Shown here one piece after another: positions 41,832 through 50,569 of a stretch of 64,000 nucleotides of DNA. The translations under genes and the position numbers were made by a program. The stretch comes from Chloroflexota bacterium (lineage in GTDB: Bacteria; Chloroflexota; Anaerolineae; UBA2200). Positions within the stretch are counted from its first letter, which is position 1. Each line of letters starts with the position of its first letter. A model generated the notes under the pieces. The model searched no databases. It was not told where the DNA came from and was given only the letters and a program-made list of their open reading frames with translations. The DNA lies in the NCBI GenBank assembly GCA_014360905.1, contig JACIWW010000001.1, positions 82,692-146,691 on the forward strand, written 5' to 3'.

Positions 41832-42656
41832 TTAGCCAAAGATCCCTAGTGCACCGCCCACAAAGCCAATGATCACCAGGACGACGATCACGCGCGTAGG
41901 ACTCCAGCCCTTCTTCTTAAGCAACCAATACGCCAGGAAGGTGACCAACACAGGCAGCAAATACGGCATGATCGCATCCAACTGGGGCTGCACTTCAACT
42001 GTTTGTGTCACTTTTTCGCCGCGCACAACCACTTCGCGCGCCCATTTGAGCGGAGTGGTTAGGCGCACGATGGAGGGCGCAAAGCCACCCACCACGATCA
42101 ACCCAGCAATAGTAGCCAGTTCCGTAATCCGCTGGATGGCTCCGCTACCCAACTGTGCCACAATGTTCGTACCCTGGTTGTATGCCCAGAAGAACTGCCA
42201 GTAACGAACAGCCAGATAGGGGAAGAAGACCAGCAGGATGACCAGAATTGGCCCCAGCGCGTTGCCCTGGAGGGCCATGACAGAGCCAATGCTGAAGATG
42301 ATGCTATTGTAGAGCGCCCAGACCAGGGTATCACCCACGCCAGCCAGCGGACCCATCAGGCCAACCTTAAGGCCCTCCGTTGTCTCCAGAGATGCCCCTG
42401 CCTCCTCCAACGCGATGTGTGCGCCAATAATCAGCGGAGCACCTACTACCGGGTTGGTGTTAAAGAAGTTCAGGTTGGTAATGAAGGCTTCCTTGAACTC
42501 CTCTGGATCGGGGCGGGTCTTCTTCAAGACAGGAAGTATCGAGAAGCAGTAACCTACAGACTGCATGCGTTCATAGTTCCAGCCGCACTGGAACAGGAAA
42601 ACATAACGCCAAAACGCCGACATCAGGTCAGCACGGGTGAGTTTCTTCTGTGCCAT
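41832..42656 (-). CDS. PTS mannose-family IID component
   Basis: A 274-aa membrane protein with the IID start (F-W-R-Y-V-F-L-F-Q-C-G-W-N-Y-E-R-M-Q) and G-V-G-D-T-L-V-W-A. It forms the sugar channel with IIC. The start codon is 2 nt after the IIC stop. Confidence 0.93.
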   Translation of the reverse strand: MAQKKLTRADLMSAFWRYVFLFQCGWNYERMQSVGYCFSILPVLKKTRPDPEEFKEAFITNLNFFNTNPVVGAPLIIGAHIALEEAGASLETTEGLKVGLMGPLAGVGDTLVWALYNSIIFSIGSVMALQGNALGPILVILLVFFPYLAVRYWQFFWAYNQGTNIVAQLGSGAIQRITELATIAGLIVVGGFAPSIVRLTTPLKWAREVVVRGEKVTQTVEVQPQLDAIMPYLLPVLVTFLAYWLLKKKGWSPTRVIVVLVIIGFVGGALGIFG

Positions 42657-42658
42657 GG

Positions 42659-43396
42659 TTATGCCTCCTTAGGCCGATACTTCAGTTGCTGGAAGACCAA
42701 TGCAATAGCAAAGGCTGCCAGCGCGATGCCAACAAGGGGCATCTTGAGGTAAGCATACATCACGAACCCAATCAACAAGAAAGCGGGATATTGCTCGACA
42801 GGCAAGATCTTGAGCAGCATTGCGAATCCCAGAGCAGGCAGAATTCCGCCGGTGACGGTAATGCCCTTGGCAAACCAGGGATTTGCCTCGAAGAAGCTGG
42901 ACACGCCTTTCACCAGCCCTTCGCCAAAGGCCACTGCCAGGAACACGGGAATAGCTCGTGACAAGCCCCAAATAATATGGCTTGTGAAAATCATCATGCG
43001 GTCAAAGGCAGTGGCATTGCCCTCCTCTGCATAGCGGTCTGCGCGGTGCACGAAGACAAAGTTGAGGAAGCGGTTCACGATATCCACTTGCGTCAGCAAC
43101 AGAGCCGCTGGGATAGCCAAAGCAACCCCTGTCTCAAAGCCCACGGCTTTGCCAAAATACGTGCCCAGGATCGCCCCAACCGTATAATCAGGGATCGTGG
43201 CACCACCATAGGTATAAACGCCGAGAGCCATCAACTCCAACGTGCCGCCGACCATCATGCCTGTCTGGACATCGCCCACGAGGATCCCTGCAACAAAGCC
43301 AGCGATCAGAGGGCGAAATCCGAGGAAGAAGCACGGACCAAGGATATCGTAAATACACAAATAGGCCCAAATCGCCAAAACTAAAGCCGTTAGCAT
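42659..43396 (-). CDS. PTS mannose-family IIC component
   Basis: A 245-aa membrane protein with R-P-L-I-A-G-F-V-A-G-I-L-V-G-D-V and M-V-G-G-T-L-E-L-M-A-L-G-V, signature elements of ManY-type IIC. First gene of the operon, preceded by AGAAGGAGG. Substrate is probably an amino sugar given the SIS and deacylase-like genes downstream and nagA nearby. Confidence 0.93.
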   Translation of the reverse strand: MLTALVLAIWAYLCIYDILGPCFFLGFRPLIAGFVAGILVGDVQTGMMVGGTLELMALGVYTYGGATIPDYTVGAILGTYFGKAVGFETGVALAIPAALLLTQVDIVNRFLNFVFVHRADRYAEEGNATAFDRMMIFTSHIIWGLSRAIPVFLAVAFGEGLVKGVSSFFEANPWFAKGITVTGGILPALGFAMLLKILPVEQYPAFLLIGFVMYAYLKMPLVGIALAAFAIALVFQQLKYRPKEA

Positions 43397-43588
43397 GTAT
43401 TACCTCCTTCTAAAAGATATGGGTAAGAGAGTCCTAAACCGATGACGCACCTACTGCTTTGTGCTTATAGGCATCACCTCCTCTCCACCGCCCATGGAGG
43501 CCTAGCTTGGACGAGGGCCTACACTCACGCGATAGCGGCCCAGCAATGACCCGCCTCCATCGTGCGGAATATTCACGCAGTTATCTAT
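43397..43588 (-). promoter_or_regulatory. Structured leader of the PTS operon
   Basis: A ~185-nt untranslated leader on the minus strand. An 8-bp outer stem (43494-43501 with 43553-43560) encloses an inner GGGCC/GGCCC stem (43515-43519 with 43537-43541). A small ORF (43474-43451, M-P-I-S-T-K-Q) sits too close to GAGGAGG to be convincing. It may be a cis-regulatory RNA; it matches no riboswitch I can name. Confidence 0.4.
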
Positions 43589-43617
43589 AAAATACTCCAG
43601 ATTGGCCAAATTGTCAA
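43589..43617 (-). promoter_or_regulatory. PTS operon promoter
   Basis: Minus strand TTGACA (43617-43612), 17-nt spacer, TATTTT (43594-43589). Confidence 0.7.
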
Positions 43618-43647
43618 ATTTTTCATCTTGGGCGAACAGGATGTCGT

Positions 43648-44001
43648 TTAGCCAATCTCAACCCACACTTGCCCATCCTCCACTCGCGTGCGGAAGGCCT
43701 GCAGTCCTTCTGGTTTCTTGAGCGCTTCAGCCATCCGACGCGCCAGTGGGGGGAGCTTAGGAAGCCACACCAGATTGCGTCCGTCACGCAGGTCGAACTG
43801 CGACTTGTGTCCTGGGCAAGTAACAACAAATCCGCCCAGTTTTCCGCGTGCCAGATGTGCCTTCTGATGTGGACAAAGACCCTGGACAGCGTAATAGGTG
43901 CCTTCCACCCGAGCTAGAAGTACAGTGATATCGCCTACTTTTATCTCGGTCATCATGCCATCAGCGAGCATGTTCTCTGGGCCTATAGGTTTCCATTCCA
44001 T
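43648..44001 (-). CDS. Rieske [2Fe-2S] ferredoxin-like protein
   Basis: A 117-aa protein with the two Rieske ligand pairs C-P-H-Q-K-A-H-L (Cys-x-His) and C-P-G-H-K-S-Q-F-D (Cys-x2-His). It has no membrane anchor, so it resembles soluble Rieske ferredoxins that serve oxygenases or reductases. The C-terminal part has an insertion (L-P-P-L-A-R-R-M-A-E). Partner unknown. Confidence 0.88.
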   Translation of the reverse strand: MEWKPIGPENMLADGMMTEIKVGDITVLLARVEGTYYAVQGLCPHQKAHLARGKLGGFVVTCPGHKSQFDLRDGRNLVWLPKLPPLARRMAEALKKPEGLQAFRTRVEDGQVWVEIG

Positions 44002-44067
44002 AATAAATCCTCCCCGTAATCACGAGATCCTCCATTCACGCTGACCACTGCAGTATTGCTATTCACC

Positions 44068-44736
44068 CTATTTTCTGTTTAGCACCAGGTCAGCCAATTC
44101 ATCAGGCGAGGCAACCGTAAAATGAGGTTGGTACTTACCATTTGGATCGAGGTGCATGCCGTCCCATGTCGCCAGGATAGTGAGGCAACCAGCGCGCCGT
44201 CCCGCCTCGATGTCGTAATGCGCATCGCCCACATAGGCGGCTTGTTCTGGCGACAGGGAAAGCCTGTTCAAGGCATACAACACAGGCTCTGGATGGGGCT
44301 TCCCCTCCACCGTATCATCGCGCGCCACCAGCAGGTCCACCAGCGAAACCAGTTCCACTGCCGATGGGGTGACCTTGACACTGCGGTGTGGGCGCGAAGT
44401 GACAATGCCCAAGCGGTAGCCAGCATGACGCAGGCGCTTCAGCAAAGGCACCACGCTGGGGAAAGGACGCGCCAAGTGAGCAATAGCCTGCGCCCACTCC
44501 ACCCAGCGCCAATGCGCCTCTTGAACCTGCTCAGGTTGTACTCCCAGGCTGAGGAGAGCATAGTCTCCAGAACTTCCCATCAATTGGCGCACGCGTTCAC
44601 GTGTTGGCGTCGGGAGATGGAAATATTTTATTGCAGCGATCAAAGAGAGCGCGTACTGGTCGAAAGCATCCAGCAGTGTACCATCGAGGTCAAACAACAG
44701 AGCCTGTATCTGTGAGATATCCCCTAACATTGTCAT
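44068..44736 (-). CDS. HAD hydrolase, phosphoglycolate phosphatase/PpaX-like
   Basis: A 222-aa HAD IA enzyme: L-L-F-D-L-D-G-T-L-L-D near residue 13, motif II G-I-V-T-S-R-P-H, then G-K-P-H-P-E-P and Y-V-G-D-A-H-Y-D-I-E. Likely phosphoglycolate or pyrophosphate-type phosphatase. A minus-strand promoter lies directly upstream. Confidence 0.85.
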   Translation of the reverse strand: MTMLGDISQIQALLFDLDGTLLDAFDQYALSLIAAIKYFHLPTPTRERVRQLMGSSGDYALLSLGVQPEQVQEAHWRWVEWAQAIAHLARPFPSVVPLLKRLRHAGYRLGIVTSRPHRSVKVTPSAVELVSLVDLLVARDDTVEGKPHPEPVLYALNRLSLSPEQAAYVGDAHYDIEAGRRAGCLTILATWDGMHLDPNGKYQPHFTVASPDELADLVLNRK

Positions 44737-44761
44737 CTTTCCACTTTGGTGAGCTAGTCAA

Positions 44762-44790
44762 ATTTTAATATGAAACACGACTCTGGTCAA
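44762..44790 (-). promoter_or_regulatory. Promoter of the HAD/Rieske genes
   Basis: Minus strand TTGACC (44790-44785), 17-nt spacer, TAAAAT (44767-44762). Confidence 0.7.
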
Positions 44791-44918
44791 ACTCCCATGG
44801 ACATAACGAAATTATCCCTCTATTAATCTGCACAAGAACACGCGCATCGCAATAAGAGCGCGCTCTGGAGCGAAAAATGGTATTACAGCTCGCAGCCGCA
44901 GTTCCACTGCACGCCTAC

Positions 44919-44947
44919 TTGCGCAACTTGGTTGGATATGTTATAGT
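44919..44947 (+). promoter_or_regulatory. Promoter of the glycosyltransferase operon
   Basis: TTGCGC (44919-44924), 17-nt spacer, TATAGT (44942-44947), 66 nt before ATG 45014. Confidence 0.5.
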
Positions 44948-45013
44948 ATTTACGGCAGGCAAGTAATGCCTGGCCAAGTGTATCGTTATGTCAAAATTGA
45001 CGCGGGAGAAAAC

Positions 45014-46288
45014 ATGAGAAGAAAATCACGGAGCCGGGAAGTGGCAATAGGGTTTGTGTCCACGCGCCTCTCCGGAACGGATGGTGTTTCGCTCGAGGTA
45101 GGCAAATGGGCTGACATCCTGACGCGCTTTGGCTTCGAATGCTTCTACTTCGTAGGAGAGTCTGATCGGCCTCAGGAGCGTTCTTACGTAGTGGAGGAAG
45201 CACACTTTAACCACCCAGATATCCGTGCCGTTCATGCAGATCTTTTTGATGACTACATCAGGTCACCTAAGACCTCACGAGCCGTGCAGAGATTGACCCA
45301 ATTCCTGAAGAGGCATTTGCGCAAGTTTGTGCGCACCTTTGGCATCCGGCTGCTGATTGTGGAAAACGCCTTGTCTCTGCCCATGAACGTCCCCCTTGGA
45401 CTGGCATTGACCGAGCTCATCGCTGAAACCAACTTGCACACTATCGCCCATCACCATGACTTTTACTGGGAACGCCATCGCTATGCCCTCTCTGGCGCTG
45501 CGGACTACCTACGAGCTGCTTTTCCACCCGCATTGCCTTCCATCTGCCATGTCGTCATCAACTCTTTTGCCGCTCAACAACTGGCCTTGCGCACAGGCAA
45601 TGGATCGGTGCTCATCCCCAACGTGATGGACTTTGACACACCGCCACCAGAGCCAGATGCCTACGCTGTGGAAATGCGTTCTGAGCTGGGTATCGCTGCT
45701 GATGAATTCTTCCTCTTGCAGCCGACGCGCATCGTCCCGCGCAAGCGCATCGAACACTCCATTGAACTGGCACGACGTCTGGATGCCCCATGTGTGCTGG
45801 TCATCTCACACGAGGCCGGCGATGAAGGCCACGCCTACGAAGCCTATCTTCGCGATTATGCCCGCTTGGTTGGCGTGCGGGTGCTCTTCGCCTCAGACCG
45901 CATCCATTACGACCGCGGATGGACTGCCGATGGACGTCCTATCTATTCCCTGGCAGATGCCTACCAGCAGGCCAATTTGGTGACGTACCCATCGCTTGTC
46001 GAAGGATTCGGCAACGCCTTTCTGGAGACGATCTACTACCGCCGCCCCATCGTGATGAGCACTTACGAGATATTCAAGACCGATATCCAGCCCAAGGGCT
46101 TCCGTGTCATTGGTTTCGATGAGTTCATTGATGAGAATACGGTCCGTGAAGCGCGAGCGGTGCTGTACAACCCCAATCTGGCCAAGGAAATGGTTGACCA
46201 CAACTATGCACTAGGGACACGCTACTATTCCTACCGTGCTTTGGAAAGGCGCTTGGCTGCTCTGGTAGATCAGTGTTTGGGGGCTTGA
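45014..46288 (+). CDS. Glycosyltransferase (GT4-like)
   Basis: A 424-aa GT-B enzyme. N-terminal S-T-R-L-S-G-T-D-G-V-S-L-E-V, linker I-P-N-V-M-D, then R-I-V-P-R-K-R-I-E-H-S-I and V-T-Y-P-S-L-V-E-G-F-G-N-A-F-L-E, the E-x7-E nucleotide-sugar site. Acceptor unknown; its neighbours suggest glucosylglycerate-type solutes. GGGAG precedes ATG 45014. Confidence 0.88.
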   Translation: MRRKSRSREVAIGFVSTRLSGTDGVSLEVGKWADILTRFGFECFYFVGESDRPQERSYVVEEAHFNHPDIRAVHADLFDDYIRSPKTSRAVQRLTQFLKRHLRKFVRTFGIRLLIVENALSLPMNVPLGLALTELIAETNLHTIAHHHDFYWERHRYALSGAADYLRAAFPPALPSICHVVINSFAAQQLALRTGNGSVLIPNVMDFDTPPPEPDAYAVEMRSELGIAADEFFLLQPTRIVPRKRIEHSIELARRLDAPCVLVISHEAGDEGHAYEAYLRDYARLVGVRVLFASDRIHYDRGWTADGRPIYSLADAYQQANLVTYPSLVEGFGNAFLETIYYRRPIVMSTYEIFKTDIQPKGFRVIGFDEFIDENTVREARAVLYNPNLAKEMVDHNYALGTRYYSYRALERRLAALVDQCLGA

Positions 46289-46291
46289 GCC

Positions 46292-47641
46292 ATGGCCAAA
46301 TCAGCCGTAAATCGGTCAGCGAGCAGAACGAGATCAGAAGAGCTCATTGACGCGCAGGTGGTGAACCAGCTGCCTGGCACCGCAGCGAAGGCGCGTATCA
46401 CCATTTTGCACTATTCGGCACCACCCATCGTGGGCGGGGTAGAGCACACGATTTACCATCATGCGCGCTTGCTTGCTCAGGCTGGCTACCAAGTGCGAGT
46501 GATCGCTGGACGTGGCGAAGCTTTTCATCCGCGGGTTGCCCTTCACGTCCTACCAGAGATGGACTCGCGCCATCCGCAGGTGCTGGCGGTCAAAGAGGAG
46601 CTGGATCGTGGGCAGGTCACTCCACAGTTTGGAATGCTACGCGATCGCGTCACAGATCTCTTGCGCCCCTACATCGCGAACACGGATGTACTCATTGCCC
46701 ACAACCTCTTTACTTTGCACAAGAACCTGCCATTGACCGCGGCACTGCACCGGTTGCTCACCGAAGAGCCGCCTCCTCACCCACGCACCTTGGCCTGGCA
46801 TCACGACTTGGCCTGGCAAAGCCGCCAGTATAAGGATGAAATGTATACAGGTTACCCCTGGGATTTGCTGCGACAACCCTGGCCAGGAGTGACCCAGGTC
46901 ACGGTCTCAGAGCCACGTCGAAGAGAAGTGGCGGCTCTCTATAGTATTGCCCCTGAAGCAGTGAAAGTAGTGCCACCCGGAGTAGACCTTCCCACCTTTT
47001 TCCGTTGGACGGAGACGACACAACATATTGAGTCGTTTTACCACCTGCTTGACGCAGACTTGGTGCTGTTGTTACCAGCACGTATCACCCGACGCAAGAA
47101 CATCCAACTGGCTGTCCAAGTGCTGGCTGCATTGCGGGAGCAGACAGGCTTGGATGCACGGCTGGTAGTGACCGGCCCTCCAGGCCCGCATAACCCAGCC
47201 AATGTAGCCTACCTAGCAGAGCTGCAATCTCTGCGCCGTGATTTGAACCTGCTCAATGCAGCGCACTTTGTCTACGAACTGGGCGAGGAAAAGCAACCAC
47301 TGGTGCCTGATAACGCAACAATGGCTAACCTCTATCTCATAGCAGATGCCCTGCTCTTCCCTAGCCTAGGGGAAGGGTTTGGCATCCCGATGCTCGAAGC
47401 AGGATTGCTGCGCCTGCCCATTTTCTGTAGCCGCATTCCCCCGCTAGAGGCTACAGGGGGAATAGAGGTTCACTATTTCTCGCCCCAAGCCGATCCAGCA
47501 CACGTAGCAGCTTTGATTGCGAGCAAACTTCTGGCCGATCCTGCTTTCCGCCTGCGTCGTCGGGTATTGCAGGAATACCGTTGGGAAACGATCGTCAACA
47601 ACCGGGTTATCCCATTAATAGAAGAACAAGTCGAGGAGTAA
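46292..47641 (+). CDS. Glycosyltransferase (GT4-like)
   Basis: A 449-aa GT-B protein: P-P-I-V-G-G-V-E-H-T-I-Y-H at the N-terminus, then L-L-P-A-R-I-T-R-R-K-N-I-Q and L-F-P-S-L-G-E-G-F-G-I-P-M-L-E. It differs from its neighbour by a longer N-terminal domain. Three bases separate the genes, so they are probably co-translated and may act in series. Confidence 0.88.
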   Translation: MAKSAVNRSASRTRSEELIDAQVVNQLPGTAAKARITILHYSAPPIVGGVEHTIYHHARLLAQAGYQVRVIAGRGEAFHPRVALHVLPEMDSRHPQVLAVKEELDRGQVTPQFGMLRDRVTDLLRPYIANTDVLIAHNLFTLHKNLPLTAALHRLLTEEPPPHPRTLAWHHDLAWQSRQYKDEMYTGYPWDLLRQPWPGVTQVTVSEPRRREVAALYSIAPEAVKVVPPGVDLPTFFRWTETTQHIESFYHLLDADLVLLLPARITRRKNIQLAVQVLAALREQTGLDARLVVTGPPGPHNPANVAYLAELQSLRRDLNLLNAAHFVYELGEEKQPLVPDNATMANLYLIADALLFPSLGEGFGIPMLEAGLLRLPIFCSRIPPLEATGGIEVHYFSPQADPAHVAALIASKLLADPAFRLRRRVLQEYRWETIVNNRVIPLIEEQVEE

Positions 47642-47644
47642 AAG

Positions 47645-47977
47645 ATGAAACTCATTTTGGCCATTGTCCAAAGTGCAGATGCCAAAGAACTCTTGGATAC
47701 CCTGATGGCCGAGGGATACCGCGCTACCAAAATCAGCAGCACAGGTGGATTTCTGGTGCGCGGCAATACGACCATCCTGATTGGCGTTGAAGATGACAAG
47801 GTAAACGCCGTGCTGGCCATCTTGCGCAAATGCTGCCGGCCGCGACGCGAGTTTGTCTCGCCAGTGGTGCCCTTGAGCGATGTGGCGACAGCACGGGGCT
47901 GGACGCAGCCAGTGCAGGTAGCAGTGGGTGGTGCAACAGCCTTCGTGCTGAATGTGGAACGCTTCGAGCACCTGTAA
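47645..47977 (+). CDS. Cyclic-di-AMP receptor (DarA/PstA-like)
   Basis: A 110-aa PII-like protein with the family element I-S-S-T-G-G-F-L-V-R-G-N-T-T-I-L-I-G. DarA/PstA binds cyclic-di-AMP; effects in known bacteria involve osmotic and carbon balance. It sits three bases after a glycosyltransferase and seven bases before the Usp-GpgS gene, tying second-messenger sensing to solute synthesis. A C-C pair near residue 62 is atypical. Confidence 0.85.
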   Translation: MKLILAIVQSADAKELLDTLMAEGYRATKISSTGGFLVRGNTTILIGVEDDKVNAVLAILRKCCRPRREFVSPVVPLSDVATARGWTQPVQVAVGGATAFVLNVERFEHL

Positions 47978-47984
47978 AGGAGTC

Positions 47985-49811
47985 ATGATGTCCAAATACC
48001 GCATTTTGCTCCCTTTGCGCAAGGAGGATGCACACGCTGACCTGGTGACGCTTGCCAGCCATCTCCTCCCGCCAGAGGGTGGCCAGATTGACCTGATGGG
48101 TGTGGTCATCGTGCCGGAAGGACACTCCCTCAGTGAAGCAGCCCTGCCGGCGCAGGAAATCCGGGAAACACTGACCACATTGGTGAAGGACCTATCCTAT
48201 CTCCCCCTGTACCTCATGCCGCGTGTGAGAGTGAGCCACATACCCTGGTTGGACGTCCTCAGCGAACTCCAAGACAACCCTGCAAATCTGCTGCTGCTTA
48301 CTTGGGACAAAACACGCACAACTGTGTTGGGCGCTTCTTTAGAAGAGGTACTCAGCCATGCGCCATGCGATCTGATCCTTTCCCGCGGTGCAGTGCATCG
48401 CTACGACCGCGTCCTTTTGGCGATCCGCGGTGGACCACACCTGAAACTGATGCTGCGCCTTGCCCTGGCTCTGCACCGCATCAGCGGCGAGCAAATTGAT
48501 GTAGTAGCCGTCAAAAGCGGGACTGAGCCCATGCCAGCCCTGAAGCGACTAAAAGACAGAATGCCTTTCATCTCGCGGGTTGTTTCGCTCAGCGGCAACC
48601 CGTTGAGGGTTATCCGGCGACTCGCCACCGACTACCACGCACTCGTCATCGGAACCACGCTGCCTGAATCGGCTACCACAAGCACCTTGGGCAGAGTGCC
48701 TGCTGAGCTTTTGGCTCAAACGGAGCTACCCATTTTTCTGGTGCGTTCCTTCTACCCAGGGGGCAAAGAAATCCCAGAAGTGCTGCTTCCTCTCGAGACA
48801 ATCAGCCGGCCTTCGCTTTCCGAGCAGGTGAGTCGTTGGTTTGCGACGAATACTTTCCACTGGAGCGAATTCAGAGATGTGGAACAACTGGTGCGCAATA
48901 AAAGGGCACAGGGACTGACCATCAGTTTGGTGCTTCCAGCACTCAACGAGGAAGCGACGGTGGGCAAGGTCATCACCACAATCAAGGCGGCATTGATGGA
49001 GGAACACCCTCTCCTGGATGAGATCATCCTCATGGACAGCGGCTCCGCTGACCGCACCCGCGAAATTGCCTCCTCTTTGGGCGTACCAGTCTATATTCAC
49101 CAAGAGGTACTGGCGGATGAAGTGGGCAGTTACAGTGGCAAAGGAGAAGCACTGTGGAAGAGCCTCTACGTGGCCCAAGGAGACATCATTGCCTGGATTG
49201 ACACCGACATTGTCAACATCCATCCGCGTTTTGTCATCGGCATCCTGGGACCACTGCTGAACTGGAGACGCATCCAGTATGTGAAAGGTTTCTATCAACG
49301 TCCCATTCGAGTAGGAAGCAAGGTAGAAGTTAGCGGCGGGGGGCGAGTGACCGAGTTGCTGGCACGACCTATGATCAACCTCTTTTTCCCTGAACTCTCG
49401 GGGATTGTGCAGCCTCTAGCAGGCGAGTATGCCGGGCGGCGGAGCGCACTCGAATGCGTACCCTTCTTCGTTGGCTACGGTGTCGAAGCTGGCCTACTGG
49501 TGGATCTGTTGCGGCAACATGGCCTGCAGGCGATTGCTCAATCCAATTTGGAGATGCGCACGCACCAGCACCAGGAGCTAAGCGACTTAAGTAAGATGGC
49601 TTTCGCTATCCTACAGGTTTTTGCCTCGCGCCTGGAGTCGCGCGCCCAAGTGCGCTTGCTGGATGACCTGACCCGCACGATGAAGATCATCCGCAGTGAA
49701 CCGGGGCGGTTTTGCCTAGATGAGGAAGAGATCACCGAACACGAGCGTCCTCCGATGATCACTATACCCGCCTACCGCACCAAATTCCATCGTGATGAAG
49801 GAGGGTGTTGA
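47985..49811 (+). CDS. gpgS: Usp-domain / glucosyl-3-phosphoglycerate synthase fusion
   Basis: About 608 aa. The first ~260 residues look like two universal-stress-type domains (Y-R-I-L-L-P-L, later R-V-L-L-A-I-R-G-G-P and L-V-I-G-T-T-L-P). From about residue 300 it is a GT81 transferase: L-V-L-P-A-L-N-E-E-A-T-V, D-S-G-S-A-D-R-T and G-E-A-L-W-K-S-L-Y-V ... A-W-I-D-T-D-I. GpgS makes glucosyl-3-phosphoglycerate, precursor of the solute glucosylglycerate. The stop codon lies inside a terminal inverted repeat (49802), so the last residues may be altered. No GpgP gene is apparent; the HAD at 44068 is a candidate. Confidence 0.85.
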   Translation: MMSKYRILLPLRKEDAHADLVTLASHLLPPEGGQIDLMGVVIVPEGHSLSEAALPAQEIRETLTTLVKDLSYLPLYLMPRVRVSHIPWLDVLSELQDNPANLLLLTWDKTRTTVLGASLEEVLSHAPCDLILSRGAVHRYDRVLLAIRGGPHLKLMLRLALALHRISGEQIDVVAVKSGTEPMPALKRLKDRMPFISRVVSLSGNPLRVIRRLATDYHALVIGTTLPESATTSTLGRVPAELLAQTELPIFLVRSFYPGGKEIPEVLLPLETISRPSLSEQVSRWFATNTFHWSEFRDVEQLVRNKRAQGLTISLVLPALNEEATVGKVITTIKAALMEEHPLLDEIILMDSGSADRTREIASSLGVPVYIHQEVLADEVGSYSGKGEALWKSLYVAQGDIIAWIDTDIVNIHPRFVIGILGPLLNWRRIQYVKGFYQRPIRVGSKVEVSGGGRVTELLARPMINLFFPELSGIVQPLAGEYAGRRSALECVPFFVGYGVEAGLLVDLLRQHGLQAIAQSNLEMRTHQHQELSDLSKMAFAILQVFASRLESRAQVRLLDDLTRTMKIIRSEPGRFCLDEEEITEHERPPMITIPAYRTKFHRDEGGC

Positions 49812-49918
49812 AAAATATAGGAGTTATTTGAAATCATAGCCACATGTTGTGTTTACAATGCTTGGCCATACAACATATTGTGGCTATTGTAAAGTCTTTC
49901 CGACTTTTTCAACACTCT
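49802..49918. mobile_element. MITE-like element with nested inverted repeats
   Basis: 14-bp ends AGGGTGTTGAAAAA (49802-49815) and TTTTTCAACACTCT (49905-49918), one G-U mismatch. Inside, ATAGCCACA..TGTTGTGT and ATACAACA..TGTGGCTAT form a second inverted repeat. No ORF; the left end contains the stop of gpgS. Confidence 0.6.
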
Positions 49919-50349
49919 CATGAAGCCTAATTCGTAGGTGATTAAAGCAGGATTAGCAGACAAATTGAAGTTATATGAATCGCTTATCGCTCAAGACTTG
50001 GATTGATAAATCGGATGCGGAAACTGCCTGGTTCCTACATCTACGTTAGAGGCAGCAACTAAAAGCAAGTCCTCGTTTGGCTAAACGTTCCCCCAAACCG
50101 ATGTTGCAGACATTCGATCCGAGGATAGGACACTAGATATGGGCACGGGAGCGCGGGAGCATGGGAGCACTGGAGAAACCATGAGCCGAGGTGCACGCAG
50201 CAATCAAAACATGATGCATGTTCCGTAACTTGTGAGCTCTTCCTTCTCAGGAGGAGAAATAGCCTAGACCTATTAGGACTTAAGGGCGAGGGCAGACTGG
50301 TAGTTTGTCTAGAGCGAAACAATCTATTGGGCGCAAGCGCACGCCAAAT
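49919..50349. other. Non-coding region
   Basis: No gene supported. It contains an 8-mer-type tandem (GGGAGCxC, about 50141-50172). Confidence 0.4.
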
Positions 50350-50408
50350 TTGACAAATTTTAGAAAGCATGTTATAATAGAATAAATTGTGGTCTGACCA
50401 TCAGACCA
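50350..50408 (+). promoter_or_regulatory. Consensus promoter with GntR/FadR-type operator
   Basis: TTGACA (50350-50355), 17-nt spacer, TATAAT (50373-50378). Just downstream TGGTCTGA (50390-50397) and TCAGACCA (50401-50408) form a palindrome with 3-nt gap; it includes TGGTCTGACCA, the type of site bound by FadR/LldR/PdhR-group repressors. The start codon is 161 nt further on. Confidence 0.82.
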
Positions 50409-50569
50409 TGATAATTACACCTGGCCAACCAAAGCAGCGGGAAGCATCATCATGTTGGAAAAATTCACTAGGCGATTGACTCCTGGCTTGCCGTAAGCAC
50501 AATTGGCATTGGCCCTTGATTTCAGACCTGACAAAGTGCGTCTGGGAACAATGACTGTTGGGGAGCCAA

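Noticed and set aside
41076..41849. A 257-aa plus-strand open frame across the SIS gene
   Set aside because: Shadow of the minus-strand SIS gene.
43451..43474. Seven-codon leader peptide before the PTS operon
   Set aside because: GAGGAGG is only two bases from its ATG; more likely incidental.
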